DNA from: Bacteroidales bacterium
Lineage (GTDB): Bacteria; Bacteroidota; Bacteroidia; Bacteroidales; UBA932
Length of the DNA: 64,000 nt
NCBI GenBank assembly: GCA_024401715.1
Contig: JAKSKO010000002.1
Coordinates: 1-64,000, forward strand
Direction of reading: 5' to 3'
How positions within the stretch are numbered: position 1 is the stretch's first letter; the number at the start of each line of letters is the position of its first letter. The notes under the pieces were generated by a model that saw nothing but the letters and a program-made list of their open reading frames with translations, searched no databases and was not told the origin of the DNA. A program made the translations under genes and the position numbers. This document shows, one piece after another, positions 41,621 to 50,717 of the stretch.

Positions 41621-44600
41621 CTAGATTATTTCATTCAGCAAATCAAGTTTGCCGTCGTCGATGAGCTTCAGGATAAGCTCTCCGAAGAGGGTGTTCTGCC
41701 ATGCGAACCACTCACGGGTGAAGTGCGCAGGGTCATCCACATGATATGCCTCGTGCATGAAGCCGGTGCCAGCATCGGTGGTCATAAGCTGTATGATGCA
41801 GTCCTGGATTTCCTTGTCGTCCTGGGAAGTGAAGGCGCGCATCATGATGCTCATAGGCCAGATATAGTCATAGCCGATGTGCGGGCCGCCGATACCTGCA
41901 CCTGCAGGACCCTCGAAACGGTATGGATTTGAGTCACTTAGCACGAAACGGCGTGTGTTCTGGTATACGGGATCGTTGATGTCCACGTCACCCAGATATG
42001 CCATGGCAAGAAGTGAAGGCACATTGGCATCGTCCATAAGGTTGTGGTTGCCGAAGCCGTCCACCTCGAAAGGATATATCTTGCCGAACTCCGGATGGTT
42101 GTAGATTGCATATTTGCCAAGGGCCTCCTCCACCTGGGCGGCAAGGTCCGTGCACTCTTTTGCAAGAGCCGCATCGGCATTCACCTCTATGAGGATTTCA
42201 GCCGCCTTGCGAAGCGATGTCACAGCAAAGAAGTTTGAAGGTACAAGGAAGTCCAGCACCGTTGCGTCATCCGAAGGACGGAAAGAAGATACGATGAGGC
42301 CGCAAGGCTTAACAGGGTTGCCATAGCCGTCGTTACACTTCATATCATACTGGGCGTCGCACTCACGGGTGAAATAGTATGAACCCAGACCGTTGAAACG
42401 CTGCTGCTCCTTAAGGGTGGCAAGAACCTTGGTTATGGCCTCTATCCAGGTTGCGTCGAACACCGATGCGTCGCCTGTCTTCTTCCAGTAGCCGTATGCA
42501 AGGCGTATAGGATAGCACTGGGAGTCTATCTCCCACTTGCGCTCGTGGAGCTCCGGTTTCATGTCCGTGTTGTCGCTCATCCAGCCCGTGCCATCGGCGT
42601 GCATGTTGAAGGCATTGGCGTAAGGGTCTATGCACAGGCATTTGAACTGGCGGCGTATCGTGCCCTCCAGCATTGCGCGTATCTGTGGGTCGTCGTTTGC
42701 GAAACGCAGATAAGGCCAAACCTGGGCGCCGCTGTCCCTAAGCCACATGGCGTGAATATCGCCGGTATACACGAAGGTGTCCGGATGGCCCTCGCCATCG
42801 TCCTCTGCAAAATGCACGGTGGTATCCAGGGTGTTAGGGAAACAGTTGCCGAACATCCAGGCAAGACGCGGATTCACAAGCATCTGCTGCACGCTGGCAA
42901 TGGTATTCTCTATAGTAGGTGTTGTGAAGAGGCGCTGGCCCTGTGCAGGACGCTGTGAAACATATTCCTGCGGCTCCTGGGCACAGTACCACAGCTTAGG
43001 CTGCGAACCCATTTCAAAGACAAGCTCGCCGCCGGCCATGATATCCTTGTAGTCGATATAGTTCTTTGTGTATGGACGGCCGTTAAGCGAAATGCGCTGT
43101 ATGTAACGGTTCTGGTCCGAGTTGCCGTTTGCAACAAGCTTGAAGCTTCCGCCCTGCGGCAGTGCAATTTCGGCCGATTTGAAGAGCGGGCTGCCGAAGA
43201 AATAGCGGCCGCCTGCAGGCTCCACCTGATAGAAGCCCAGTGTGGAGAGGATATACCAGGCACTCATCTGGCCCACATCCTCGTTGCCGCAAAGGCCGTC
43301 CGGCTGTGTGGTGTACATCTCTTTGTAGATGCGGCGTAGAAGGTCTGCAGCCTTCCAAGGCTGGCCGGCAAGGTTGTAGAAATAAACCACATGGTGGCTT
43401 GGCTCGTTGCCGTGGGCGTACTGGCCTATAAGGCCGCTGATATCAGGAGAAGCGTCCTCGCCTGTGATCTCGCTGCTTACAAGGAAGAGGGAGTCCAGTT
43501 TCTGCACAAGAGCCTCTCGGCCGCTGAAGTGGCGGTCTTTGTTCCTTACCTTATAATACTTATAGGACTTGAAGCATGAGGCAAGGCCGTCAAAATCGTG
43601 AGGGGCAAGCCAGGTATACTGCCATGCATTGCCCTCGGTATAATCATGAACTCCGTGCTCTGAACGTGCGGGATCGAAGTTCTTGCGGAAATTGCCCTTG
43701 CTGTCCTTTCCGCGGATGAAACCCGTTGAGGCATCGAAGTAGTTGCGGTATGAATGGCTGCGATTGATGAAATAGTTATAGTCCGCTGTCTCTCCCCTGC
43801 TTAGTGCAACCTGTGCAAGAGCCCAGTCGGCAATTGCATATTCCATATCGTTTGCAACGCTCTGGTTATAGAGGTCGCAAGGGATGTAGCCGTATTTCAT
43901 CCTTATGTCCTGTCCCCTGTCCGGAGTGAGGGCTGTGGCCTTCATGGCCTCATAGGCCTTGGCTGTATCGAAGCCGTCAAAACCCTTCAGCATGGCATCG
44001 GCAACAACGGAAATGCCCGGGTTACCCACCATGCAGTCTGTCTCGCATCCCATAAGATGCCATACAGGAAGGTCTCCCTGCCTGTCGTAGGCCTCAAGGA
44101 AGGAGTTCACCACATTGTTCACCCTTTCCGGATGAAGTATGGTGTACAGGGGATGGGCTGCGCGGTATGTGTCCCACAGAGAGAAGGTGGTGTAGCGCTC
44201 CGGTGCCGATGAATCACAGAAGAGCGATGGTGCAATCATGCTGTGGTACATCGCAGTGTAGAAGATGGTGCGGGCATCGGCATCATCAGTGTCTATCTTC
44301 ACCTTTGAAAGTTCCTGGTTCCAGGCCTGTTTTGCGGCAAGCTTCACAGCCTCAAAATCCCAGCCAGGAAGCTCTGCAGCCATATTCTGCTGCGCTCCCT
44401 CTGTTGAAACTGGAGAAAGGGCAACCTTCACCATAAGTTCCCTGGCGCCTGCGAAATCCAGCATCCAATGGTATGGTGCCACCTCTTTCGCGGTATATGG
44501 GGCCGAAAATTCGGCTGCGAAATACAGCCTCTGGTCATTTGCCCAACCGCTTGAATAGCGGAAACCCACAAGATGGGTGTCATCCACAAACTGCAGGTCT

Positions 44601-45124
44601 GCAGCCACAACCTCGTCCCAGCATCCGCCGTTCTGCAGGTCCACAAGAAGGGAGAAATCCCCCTTGGAGCTGTATCGGTGCAGGCCCACACGCTGTGTTG
44701 CTGTCATCTCGCAAAGCACACCGCTCTTCAAAAGAGGCACGCTGTAGTAGCCCGGCACGCTTATCTCCCTGCTGCGGTCTGCCTTGTCTGCAACAGCCTC
44801 CCTTGAATAATCCGAAGGCTCCTGGCAAACAGGAAGGAAAGTGACATCGAAAAGGTCACCTATGCCTGTTCCGCTGAGGTGGGTGTGTGAAAAGCCTATG
44901 ACTGTGGAATCGCTCTGGTGATAGCCGGAGCACCAGTCCCAGGACTGCGGAACGCTTGTAGGGCCCAGCTGTACGGCGCCGAAAGGAACATTAGCACCCA
45001 CAAACACATGGCCGTGTCCGCCTGTGCCAATGGAAGTGTCCACATAAGAAGTGAAGTCTTCTCCTCCTCTGGTGCAGGAAAAGAACAAAGCCAACATCAA
45101 AGTTGCAAGAACAGTTTTTTTCAT
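41621..45124 (-). CDS. GH92-GH125 fusion: exo-alpha-mannosidase plus exo-alpha-1,6-mannosidase
   Basis: 1167 residues with a lipoprotein signal (LALFFSC). Residues about 25-715 are GH92: VDTSIGTGGHGHVFVGA, TEGNAWQYTW (about 494), YAHGNEPSHH (about 571), CGNEDVGQMSAWY (about 608). Residues about 730-1160 are GH125: TFVYTGDIHAMWLRDSGAQV, KWEIDSQCYPIRLAYGYW, FEGPAGAGIGGPHIGYDYIWPMS. GH92 removes alpha-1,2/1,3 mannose and GH125 removes alpha-1,6 mannose from non-reducing ends, so one chain could debranch and then shorten mannan fragments. The reading frame is open throughout. It starts 14 bp after ispE rather than in the main mannan operon. Confidence 0.92.
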   Translation of the reverse strand: MKKTVLATLMLALFFSCTRGGEDFTSYVDTSIGTGGHGHVFVGANVPFGAVQLGPTSVPQSWDWCSGYHQSDSTVIGFSHTHLSGTGIGDLFDVTFLPVCQEPSDYSREAVADKADRSREISVPGYYSVPLLKSGVLCEMTATQRVGLHRYSSKGDFSLLVDLQNGGCWDEVVAADLQFVDDTHLVGFRYSSGWANDQRLYFAAEFSAPYTAKEVAPYHWMLDFAGARELMVKVALSPVSTEGAQQNMAAELPGWDFEAVKLAAKQAWNQELSKVKIDTDDADARTIFYTAMYHSMIAPSLFCDSSAPERYTTFSLWDTYRAAHPLYTILHPERVNNVVNSFLEAYDRQGDLPVWHLMGCETDCMVGNPGISVVADAMLKGFDGFDTAKAYEAMKATALTPDRGQDIRMKYGYIPCDLYNQSVANDMEYAIADWALAQVALSRGETADYNYFINRSHSYRNYFDASTGFIRGKDSKGNFRKNFDPARSEHGVHDYTEGNAWQYTWLAPHDFDGLASCFKSYKYYKVRNKDRHFSGREALVQKLDSLFLVSSEITGEDASPDISGLIGQYAHGNEPSHHVVYFYNLAGQPWKAADLLRRIYKEMYTTQPDGLCGNEDVGQMSAWYILSTLGFYQVEPAGGRYFFGSPLFKSAEIALPQGGSFKLVANGNSDQNRYIQRISLNGRPYTKNYIDYKDIMAGGELVFEMGSQPKLWYCAQEPQEYVSQRPAQGQRLFTTPTIENTIASVQQMLVNPRLAWMFGNCFPNTLDTTVHFAEDDGEGHPDTFVYTGDIHAMWLRDSGAQVWPYLRFANDDPQIRAMLEGTIRRQFKCLCIDPYANAFNMHADGTGWMSDNTDMKPELHERKWEIDSQCYPIRLAYGYWKKTGDASVFDATWIEAITKVLATLKEQQRFNGLGSYYFTRECDAQYDMKCNDGYGNPVKPCGLIVSSFRPSDDATVLDFLVPSNFFAVTSLRKAAEILIEVNADAALAKECTDLAAQVEEALGKYAIYNHPEFGKIYPFEVDGFGNHNLMDDANVPSLLAMAYLGDVDINDPVYQNTRRFVLSDSNPYRFEGPAGAGIGGPHIGYDYIWPMSIMMRAFTSQDDKEIQDCIIQLMTTDAGTGFMHEAYHVDDPAHFTREWFAWQNTLFGELILKLIDDGKLDLLNEII

Positions 45125-45138
45125 AGGTATATTAAGAT

Positions 45139-45927
45139 TTACTTGTTGAATATTCCAAAAATAGCACTTCCGCTGCCGGACATCGCCGCATACACGGCAC
45201 CCTGCTCATACAGACCCTGCTTCAGATCCGCCAGGCACGGATGGATGGCAAATACGGACTTCTCAAAATCGTTCTTCACGCCGGCATCCTTCCATTTTTC
45301 AACGGGCAGCTGCAAAAGCTCCCGCAAAGGGGTGGAAGGCTGGGCCGGAGTTATGCCGGCATAGGCTTCTCTGGTGGAAACCGATACGTTTTCCAGGCAC
45401 AGCACCTTTATTGTATAATTGTCCAGCGCAGGAATGTCATACGGCTCCAGGACCTCTCCCCTGCCGCTTACGAACATAGGGCGGTTCTGAATGAAGAAAG
45501 GGCAGTCGCTGCCAAGCTGGGCTGCATAATCCTCCAGGACAACATATGGAAGATAGAGGTCGAACATCTCGTCCAGCATCATAAGGGCGAAAGCCGCATC
45601 GGCGCTGCCTCCGCCAAGCCCTGCACCCACAGGAATATGCTTTTCAAGGCGTATCTTCACCGGAGGAAGGCTGAAATCCGCCTTCAGCAGCTGGTAGGCC
45701 TTCACCACCAGGTCTTTTTTCGGGTCCCACTCGCCAGGTGCGCTGCCATCCATTACCCTGCCATCCTTGATAATCTCCACAGAGAATTTCCCTGCCTGGG
45801 TTATCTCCAGGGTATCCTGCATAAGCTTGTACGGAATAAAGAGGGATTCCAGATTGTGGAAACCGTCCGGACGTTTGGAAATAACGTCCAGGCCTATGTT
45901 CAATTTGGCGTTAGGGTAAGAAATCAT
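45139..45927 (-). CDS. ispE: 4-diphosphocytidyl-2-C-methyl-D-erythritol kinase
   Basis: 262 residues of the GHMP kinase family: YPNAKLNIGLDVISKRPDGFHNLES at the N-terminus, the ATP loop PVGAGLGGGSADAAFALMML (about 92-111), and C-terminal AMSGSGSAIFGIF. IspE phosphorylates CDP-methylerythritol in the non-mevalonate isoprenoid pathway. That pathway ends in two [4Fe-4S] enzymes (IspG, IspH), which gives its position behind the suf genes some logic. 6 bp after sufD. Confidence 0.94.
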   Translation of the reverse strand: MISYPNAKLNIGLDVISKRPDGFHNLESLFIPYKLMQDTLEITQAGKFSVEIIKDGRVMDGSAPGEWDPKKDLVVKAYQLLKADFSLPPVKIRLEKHIPVGAGLGGGSADAAFALMMLDEMFDLYLPYVVLEDYAAQLGSDCPFFIQNRPMFVSGRGEVLEPYDIPALDNYTIKVLCLENVSVSTREAYAGITPAQPSTPLRELLQLPVEKWKDAGVKNDFEKSVFAIHPCLADLKQGLYEQGAVYAAMSGSGSAIFGIFNK

Positions 45928-45933
45928 AAAAAT

Positions 45934-46533
45934 TTATCTAATTGCGGCGTACACCTGCTCTTTCACATCCTCCGGAAGGCCCTCCATCACGGGAGCCAGG
46001 AAGGAAATCATCTGCAGACGGCGGGCCTCCTCCAGGGAAACGCCGCGGCTGCGCATATAGAACTGCTCGTCCAGGTTCAGGTTGCCCACTGTGGCACCAT
46101 GGGAGCATTTCACATCATCGGCATATATCTCCAGCTGCGGAAGAGTCTCCACCACAGCATCGTCGCTAAGCTGCAGGTTCTGGTTTATCTGGTAGGCCTC
46201 CGTTTTCTGGGCATCCGGGGCCACCACTATGCGGCCGTCGAAGCGCGCACGGGCCTCACCCGTCATTATCCCGCGGAAAAGCTGGTTGGACCTGCTTTCC
46301 CCCACGCTGTGGCGCATGTTCACCTTGATGTCCAGACGGTCATTGCCGCCGCACAGGTACAGGCCGCGAAGATTGATATCGGCCCCGGCCCCGGCAATCT
46401 CCACATCGAAGACCGCCTGCCCGCCGCCCAGGGCAACAAGCACCAGATCCATAGCCTGCCCCGCATCAAGCCTTATCTCCTGATGCAGGCTGTCTCCACT
46501 GGCAATTATTCCGCTTCCGCTAAAAAGAATCAT
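45934..46533 (-). CDS. sufD: SufD-like Fe-S scaffold subunit, about half normal length
   Basis: 199 residues against roughly 420-450 for usual SufD. The present part corresponds to the beta-helix core and C-terminal helices: RHSVGESRSNQLFRGIM, ADDVKCSHGATVGNLNLDEQFYMRSRG with the conserved Cys and His, and the closing ARRLQMISFLAPVMEGLP. The usual N-terminal helical region is absent, and there is no space for it because the start lies 14 bp inside the end of sufC. SufD partners SufB in the SufBC2D assembly complex. The frame is intact and the functional His is kept, so a shortened working subunit seems more likely than decay. Confidence 0.85.
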   Translation of the reverse strand: MILFSGSGIIASGDSLHQEIRLDAGQAMDLVLVALGGGQAVFDVEIAGAGADINLRGLYLCGGNDRLDIKVNMRHSVGESRSNQLFRGIMTGEARARFDGRIVVAPDAQKTEAYQINQNLQLSDDAVVETLPQLEIYADDVKCSHGATVGNLNLDEQFYMRSRGVSLEEARRLQMISFLAPVMEGLPEDVKEQVYAAIR

Positions 46534-47269
46534 AACCCTCTGCCTCTATGCGTCCAACAAGCTCACGGCCACCCGTACACACTATTTTTCCGTCTTTCAG
46601 GATATGAACCACGTCCGGAACTATCATCTCCAGCAACCTCTGATAGTGGGTGATGACGATTGTGGATTTCTGCGGGGTCTTAAGCGTGTTCACGCCCTCC
46701 GCCACTATGCGCAGTGCATCCACATCCAGGCCGCTGTCCGTCTCGTCCAGAATGCTTAGGCTTGGGTCCAGCATGGCCATCTGGAATATCTCGTTCTTCT
46801 TTTTCTCTCCGCCGCTGAAGCCCACGTTCACCTCGCGCTTTGCAAAATCCGGCTTCATGTGCACCAGGGCCATCTTCTCACGCATAAGCTTCAGGAACTC
46901 CGCACCGCTGATGTCTCCCAGGCCCTCGGCCTCACGCTTGCAGTTGATGGCGGTCTTCATGAAGTTCTGTATGCTTACCCCGGGAATCTCCACAGGATAC
47001 TGGAAAGACATGAAAATGCCGGCCCAGCTGCGCTCCTCCGGGCTCATGACCAGAAGGTCCTTTCCCATGTAGGTGATGCTGCCCGCTGTAACCTCGTACT
47101 GCGGTTTTCCGGTTAGCACGCTGCTGAGGGTGCTTTTTCCGGCACCGTTCGGGCCCATTACGGCATGAACCTCTCCCTCATTAATGGTGAGGTCTATACC
47201 CTTCAGTATTTCCTTGTCAGTACCTGCAATTACCGCGTGCAGGCCGCTGATTTTAAGAATTTCTTTCAT
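46520..47269 (-). CDS. sufC: Fe-S cluster assembly ATPase SufC
   Basis: 249 residues of an ABC ATPase: Walker A GPNGAGKSTLSSVL (about 40), Q-loop FQYPVEIPG, signature FSGGEKKKNEI, and Walker B LSILDETDSGLDVDAL, the typical SufC wording. It powers conformational change of SufBC2D for cluster assembly. Overlaps pnuC by 17 bp upstream and sufD by 14 bp downstream, indicating tight translational coupling. Confidence 0.96.
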   Translation of the reverse strand: MKEILKISGLHAVIAGTDKEILKGIDLTINEGEVHAVMGPNGAGKSTLSSVLTGKPQYEVTAGSITYMGKDLLVMSPEERSWAGIFMSFQYPVEIPGVSIQNFMKTAINCKREAEGLGDISGAEFLKLMREKMALVHMKPDFAKREVNVGFSGGEKKKNEIFQMAMLDPSLSILDETDSGLDVDALRIVAEGVNTLKTPQKSTIVITHYQRLLEMIVPDVVHILKDGKIVCTGGRELVGRIEAEGYDSF

Positions 47270-47840
47270 CTTTTTTCCAACTTATCAAAGACCAGACTCC
47301 GTTTGCAAGATAGAGCCCGGCAACAAAAGGCATAAATACAAGTCCGGCTTTCAGATACAGGACCAGGTTTGTAACATTCACCACCAGCCACACAATCCAG
47401 CACTCGGTCTTCTTCTGGGCCGACAGCAGCTGGGCCATGAGGATAAGCGAAGTGCATATGGCATCCAGCACAGGCTGCGGGTCATCGGTGCGTACAAGCA
47501 GGGAGTAAATCATTCCCAGCACAAAGAACAGCACCGCAATGTAAAGCGTCCACTCCCTGAAAGTGAGGGAAGATACGGCCAGGGTTCCGTCCGTAGAGGC
47601 CCGCCTGGCATCGGGATGCGTCCAGTGGTAGTGTCCGTAAACATTGATGCAGACCGCCACAAGCTGTATTCCCATTGAGGCGTAAAGATGCAGGCTCCAG
47701 AAAAGCAGGAAAAGGAAGACACTGTATACATAGCCCACCCAGAAATTGCTAACTTTCCCGCGGCCTGCCAGGAACACCGTAGTGAGGCCCAGCACCGCAG
47801 ACACAAGGTCTGTCCAGTTGTTTGCAAGGAACTCCATCAT
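47253..47840 (-). CDS. pnuC: PnuC-like nicotinamide riboside/NMN-type vitamin transporter
   Basis: 195 residues with 6-7 hydrophobic helices. [41 protein letters not shown] and C-terminal [20 protein letters not shown] match the PnuC/SWEET-like vitamin transporters, which move nicotinamide riboside down its gradient. Related members carry thiamine or riboflavin, so the cargo is not certain. It is inserted between sufB and sufC, overlapping sufB by 4 bp and sufC by 17 bp, a placement I would not expect for a vitamin transporter. Confidence 0.8.
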   Translation of the reverse strand: MMEFLANNWTDLVSAVLGLTTVFLAGRGKVSNFWVGYVYSVFLFLLFWSLHLYASMGIQLVAVCINVYGHYHWTHPDARRASTDGTLAVSSLTFREWTLYIAVLFFVLGMIYSLLVRTDDPQPVLDAICTSLILMAQLLSAQKKTECWIVWLVVNVTNLVLYLKAGLVFMPFVAGLYLANGVWSLISWKKDERNS

Positions 47841-49303
47841 CCCACAGAGCCCTCCAGGCTCACCTGCAGCAGTTTCTTGGCCTCAACGGCAAACTCCATA
47901 GGAAGTTTGGCAAGCACCTCGCGTGCATAACCGTTCACGATAAGGCCCACCGCCTCTTCCGGACCTATGCCCCTCTGGTTGCAATAGAAAAGCTGGTCCT
48001 CGCTTATCTTGGATGTTGTGGCTTCGTGCTCCACAACCGCACTTGCGTTCTCGTTCTTAATCACCGGAAAGGTGTGTGCGCCGCATTTGTCCCCTATCAG
48101 AAGGGAATCGCACTGGCTGTGGTTCCTTCCACCCACGGCACCCTTGCCCATGCGCACCAGGCCCCTGTAGGAATTCTGGCTGTGCCCGGCCGATATACCC
48201 TTGCTAACAATGCGGCTGCGGGTATTCTTTCCAAGGTGTATCATCTTTGTTCCCGTATCGGCCTGCTGATAGTTGTTCGTCACCGCAACGCTGTAGAACT
48301 CCGATGAAGAGTTGTCTCCCAGCAGTATCGTGGACGGATATTTCCATGTAATGGCCGATCCCGTCTCCACCTGGGTCCAGCTGAGGTGTGAATTCTCACC
48401 CTTGCATATGCCGCGCTTCGTAACGAAGTTGAATATGCCTCCGCGGCCCTGCGCATCGCCCGGATACCAGTTCTGCACCGTGCTGTACTTCACATCGGCA
48501 TCCTTCTCCACCACAATCTCCACCACAGCCGCGTGCAGCTGGTTCTCGTCCCTCATCGGCGCCGTGCATCCCTCCAGATAGCTTACGTACGAGCCCTCGT
48601 CGGCAACGATGAGCGTACGCTCGAACTGGCCGGTTCCCTTCGCATTGATGCGGAAGTAGGAAGAAAGCTCCATAGGGCATTTTACACCCTTGGGAATGTA
48701 GCAGAAAGAACCGTCGCTGAAAACGGCCGAGTTGAGGGCCGAATAGAAGTTGTCTCCCACAGGCACCACCGATGCCAGGTATTTGCGCACCAGGTCCGGA
48801 TACTCGCGCACAGCTTCGTTGAATGAACAGAAGATGATGCCGCGCTCGTCCAACTCTTTGTGAAACACCTTTTTCACGCCCACAGAGTCGAAAATGGCAT
48901 CCACCACCATGCCCGATGTACCGTCTTTACTCTGCACGCCGGCAAGGGCCTCACGCTCTTCCAGCGGAATGCCCAGCTTGTCGAAGGTTTCCAGCAGTTT
49001 CGGGTCTATCTCCGACGGTGCGTCCTCGTTCCTTTTCGGGGCTGCGTAGTATATGATGTCCTGAAAGTCTATTTCCGGGATGTCCAGATGGGCCCACTTC
49101 GGCATTTCCATCTTCTGCCACCTGCGGAAGGCGTCCAGGCGGAAGTCCAGCAGCCACTGCGGCTCCTGCTTCTTTGCCGAAATTAGGCGTATTATATCTT
49201 CGTTGAGGCCCTTGGGGATGAACTCCTGCTCCACATCGGTTGTGAAGCCGTATTCATAGTCCTTCCCTACAACCTCTCCTATTATGCTGTCTCTTTTTGC
49301 CAT
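47837..49303 (-). CDS. sufB: Fe-S cluster assembly protein SufB
   Basis: 488 residues from the ATG at 49303. [51 protein letters not shown] and [22 protein letters not shown] are SufB hallmarks, ending with the [10 protein letters not shown]...EHEATTSKI block containing the scaffold Cys/Glu region. It forms the cluster-building scaffold of SufBC2D. First gene of the sufB-pnuC-sufC-sufD-ispE-GH92/125 run. The shorter start is chosen because a -7 element lies 7 nt before it. Confidence 0.96.
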   Translation of the reverse strand: MAKRDSIIGEVVGKDYEYGFTTDVEQEFIPKGLNEDIIRLISAKKQEPQWLLDFRLDAFRRWQKMEMPKWAHLDIPEIDFQDIIYYAAPKRNEDAPSEIDPKLLETFDKLGIPLEEREALAGVQSKDGTSGMVVDAIFDSVGVKKVFHKELDERGIIFCSFNEAVREYPDLVRKYLASVVPVGDNFYSALNSAVFSDGSFCYIPKGVKCPMELSSYFRINAKGTGQFERTLIVADEGSYVSYLEGCTAPMRDENQLHAAVVEIVVEKDADVKYSTVQNWYPGDAQGRGGIFNFVTKRGICKGENSHLSWTQVETGSAITWKYPSTILLGDNSSSEFYSVAVTNNYQQADTGTKMIHLGKNTRSRIVSKGISAGHSQNSYRGLVRMGKGAVGGRNHSQCDSLLIGDKCGAHTFPVIKNENASAVVEHEATTSKISEDQLFYCNQRGIGPEEAVGLIVNGYAREVLAKLPMEFAVEAKKLLQVSLEGSVG

Positions 49304-49310
49304 ACTCCTA

Positions 49311-49318
49311 CAAAGATA
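49311..49318 (-). promoter_or_regulatory. -7 element of the suf operon
   Basis: Minus strand TATCTTTG, 7 nt before the sufB ATG. Implies a very short or absent 5' untranslated region. Confidence 0.5.
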
Positions 49319-49352
49319 ACATTTTATTCTTGAATAATTTTTGAAAAAGACA

Positions 49353-49360
49353 TAACTTTG
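49353..49360 (+). promoter_or_regulatory. -7 element of the nagB-folA fusion gene
   Basis: Plus strand TAACTTTG, 58 nt before the ATG at 49419. The leader contains TGCCGG and CCGGCA about 30 nt apart that can pair into a stem. A better -33 partner was not found. Confidence 0.45.
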
Positions 49361-49418
49361 CAAGGTATTGCCGGCCACACATGAGTTACAATTTTAAAAA
49401 CCGGCACTAAGAAAAACA

Positions 49419-50714
49419 ATGAGACTTATTATCAATGAATCGGCCCAGCAGGGCTCTGTCTGGGCAGCCAGACACATCGTGGAGGCCATCAAGGCCAAAG
49501 CGGCAAAAACTTCGGAACCTTTCGTTCTGGGTCTTCCTACAGGCGGCACACCTATCGCCACTTACAAGGAGCTCATCAGAATGTATGAGGCAGGCGAGGT
49601 TTCCTTCAAGAACGTAATCACCTTCAACATGGACGAGTACGTGGGACTCCCTGTGGAGCATCCGGAGAGCTATCACAGCTTCATGTTCCGCAATTTCTTC
49701 GACCACGTGGACGTTCCGCGCGAGAATATCAATATCCTTAACGGCCTTGCCGAAGACCTGGACGCAGAGTGCGCAGCATATGAAGAGCGCATCAAGGCAG
49801 CAGGCGGCATAGACCTCTTCATGGGCGGCGTAGGCGAGGACGGCCACATCGCTTTCAACGAGCCATACACCTCTCTGCAGAGCCGCACACACTGCCAGGG
49901 CCTCACCTACGACACAATCCTGGTGAACAGCCGCTTCTTTGACGACGACCTAAGCCAGGTGCCTACAAAGGCCCTCACCGTCGGCGTTGCCACAGTGATG
50001 GATTCAAAAGAGGTTATGATCCTCACCTTCGGCCACAAGAAGGCACGCGCCGTTGCCGACGCAGTGGAGGGTCCTCTTTCACACAAATGCACACTTTCCG
50101 CCCTTCAGAACCATCCTAACGGTGTTATCGTTGCCGACGAGCTTGCCTGCGGCAACATCATGGTTAACACCTACAAGTTCTTCAAGGAGCAGGAGGGAAT
50201 GAAATCTTCAAAGTTAATGACAGCGAACATTATAGTTGCCATCGCATCGAACGGTGCCATAGGAAGGAATAACGACCTCCTGTGGCACCTTTCTGCAGAT
50301 TTGAAATTCTTCAAGGCCACTACCACCGGCCATCCGGTGATCATGGGACGCAGGACCTTCGAAAGCATAGGACGCGCGCTCCCCGGCCGACGCAACATAG
50401 TTATATCACGCACGCAGCCCCAGCTGCCCCAGGGTGTGGAACTTGCACATTCCCTGGCGGAGGCGCTTGAAATGTGCAGGCAGGCAGACCCCGAAAACCT
50501 GCCTTTCATCATAGGCGGAGGCCAGATTTACGCCCAGGCCATGGACTATGCCTCCACAATCTATGTAACCCGCGTGTTCTGCAGCCCGGAAGATGCAGAC
50601 ACCTTCTTCCCGGAAATAGACCCGGACATATGGAAGCTTGAGGATGAGGGTGAAGTTCTTCACGACGAAGCTTCCGGCCTGGACTACAGCTTTCTGAAAT
50701 ACATCAGACGTTAG
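49419..50714 (+). CDS. Fused glucosamine-6-phosphate deaminase (NagB) and dihydrofolate reductase (DHFR)
   Basis: 431 residues in one open frame. Residues 1-260 are Nag[24 protein letters not shown] with Asp72, and [14 protein letters not shown] with Asp141, His143 and Glu148 at the same positions as in E. coli NagB. Residues about 268-431 are [57 protein letters not shown] and a C-terminal YSFLKYI strand. NagB turns glucosamine-6-P into fructose-6-P and ammonia; DHFR regenerates tetrahydrofolate. The joint ([13 protein letters not shown], 256-269) holds two Met codons, so DHFR may also be made separately by internal initiation. All key residues of both halves look intact. Confidence 0.92.
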   Translation: MRLIINESAQQGSVWAARHIVEAIKAKAAKTSEPFVLGLPTGGTPIATYKELIRMYEAGEVSFKNVITFNMDEYVGLPVEHPESYHSFMFRNFFDHVDVPRENINILNGLAEDLDAECAAYEERIKAAGGIDLFMGGVGEDGHIAFNEPYTSLQSRTHCQGLTYDTILVNSRFFDDDLSQVPTKALTVGVATVMDSKEVMILTFGHKKARAVADAVEGPLSHKCTLSALQNHPNGVIVADELACGNIMVNTYKFFKEQEGMKSSKLMTANIIVAIASNGAIGRNNDLLWHLSADLKFFKATTTGHPVIMGRRTFESIGRALPGRRNIVISRTQPQLPQGVELAHSLAEALEMCRQADPENLPFIIGGGQIYAQAMDYASTIYVTRVFCSPEDADTFFPEIDPDIWKLEDEGEVLHDEASGLDYSFLKYIRR

Positions 50715-50717
50715 GAC

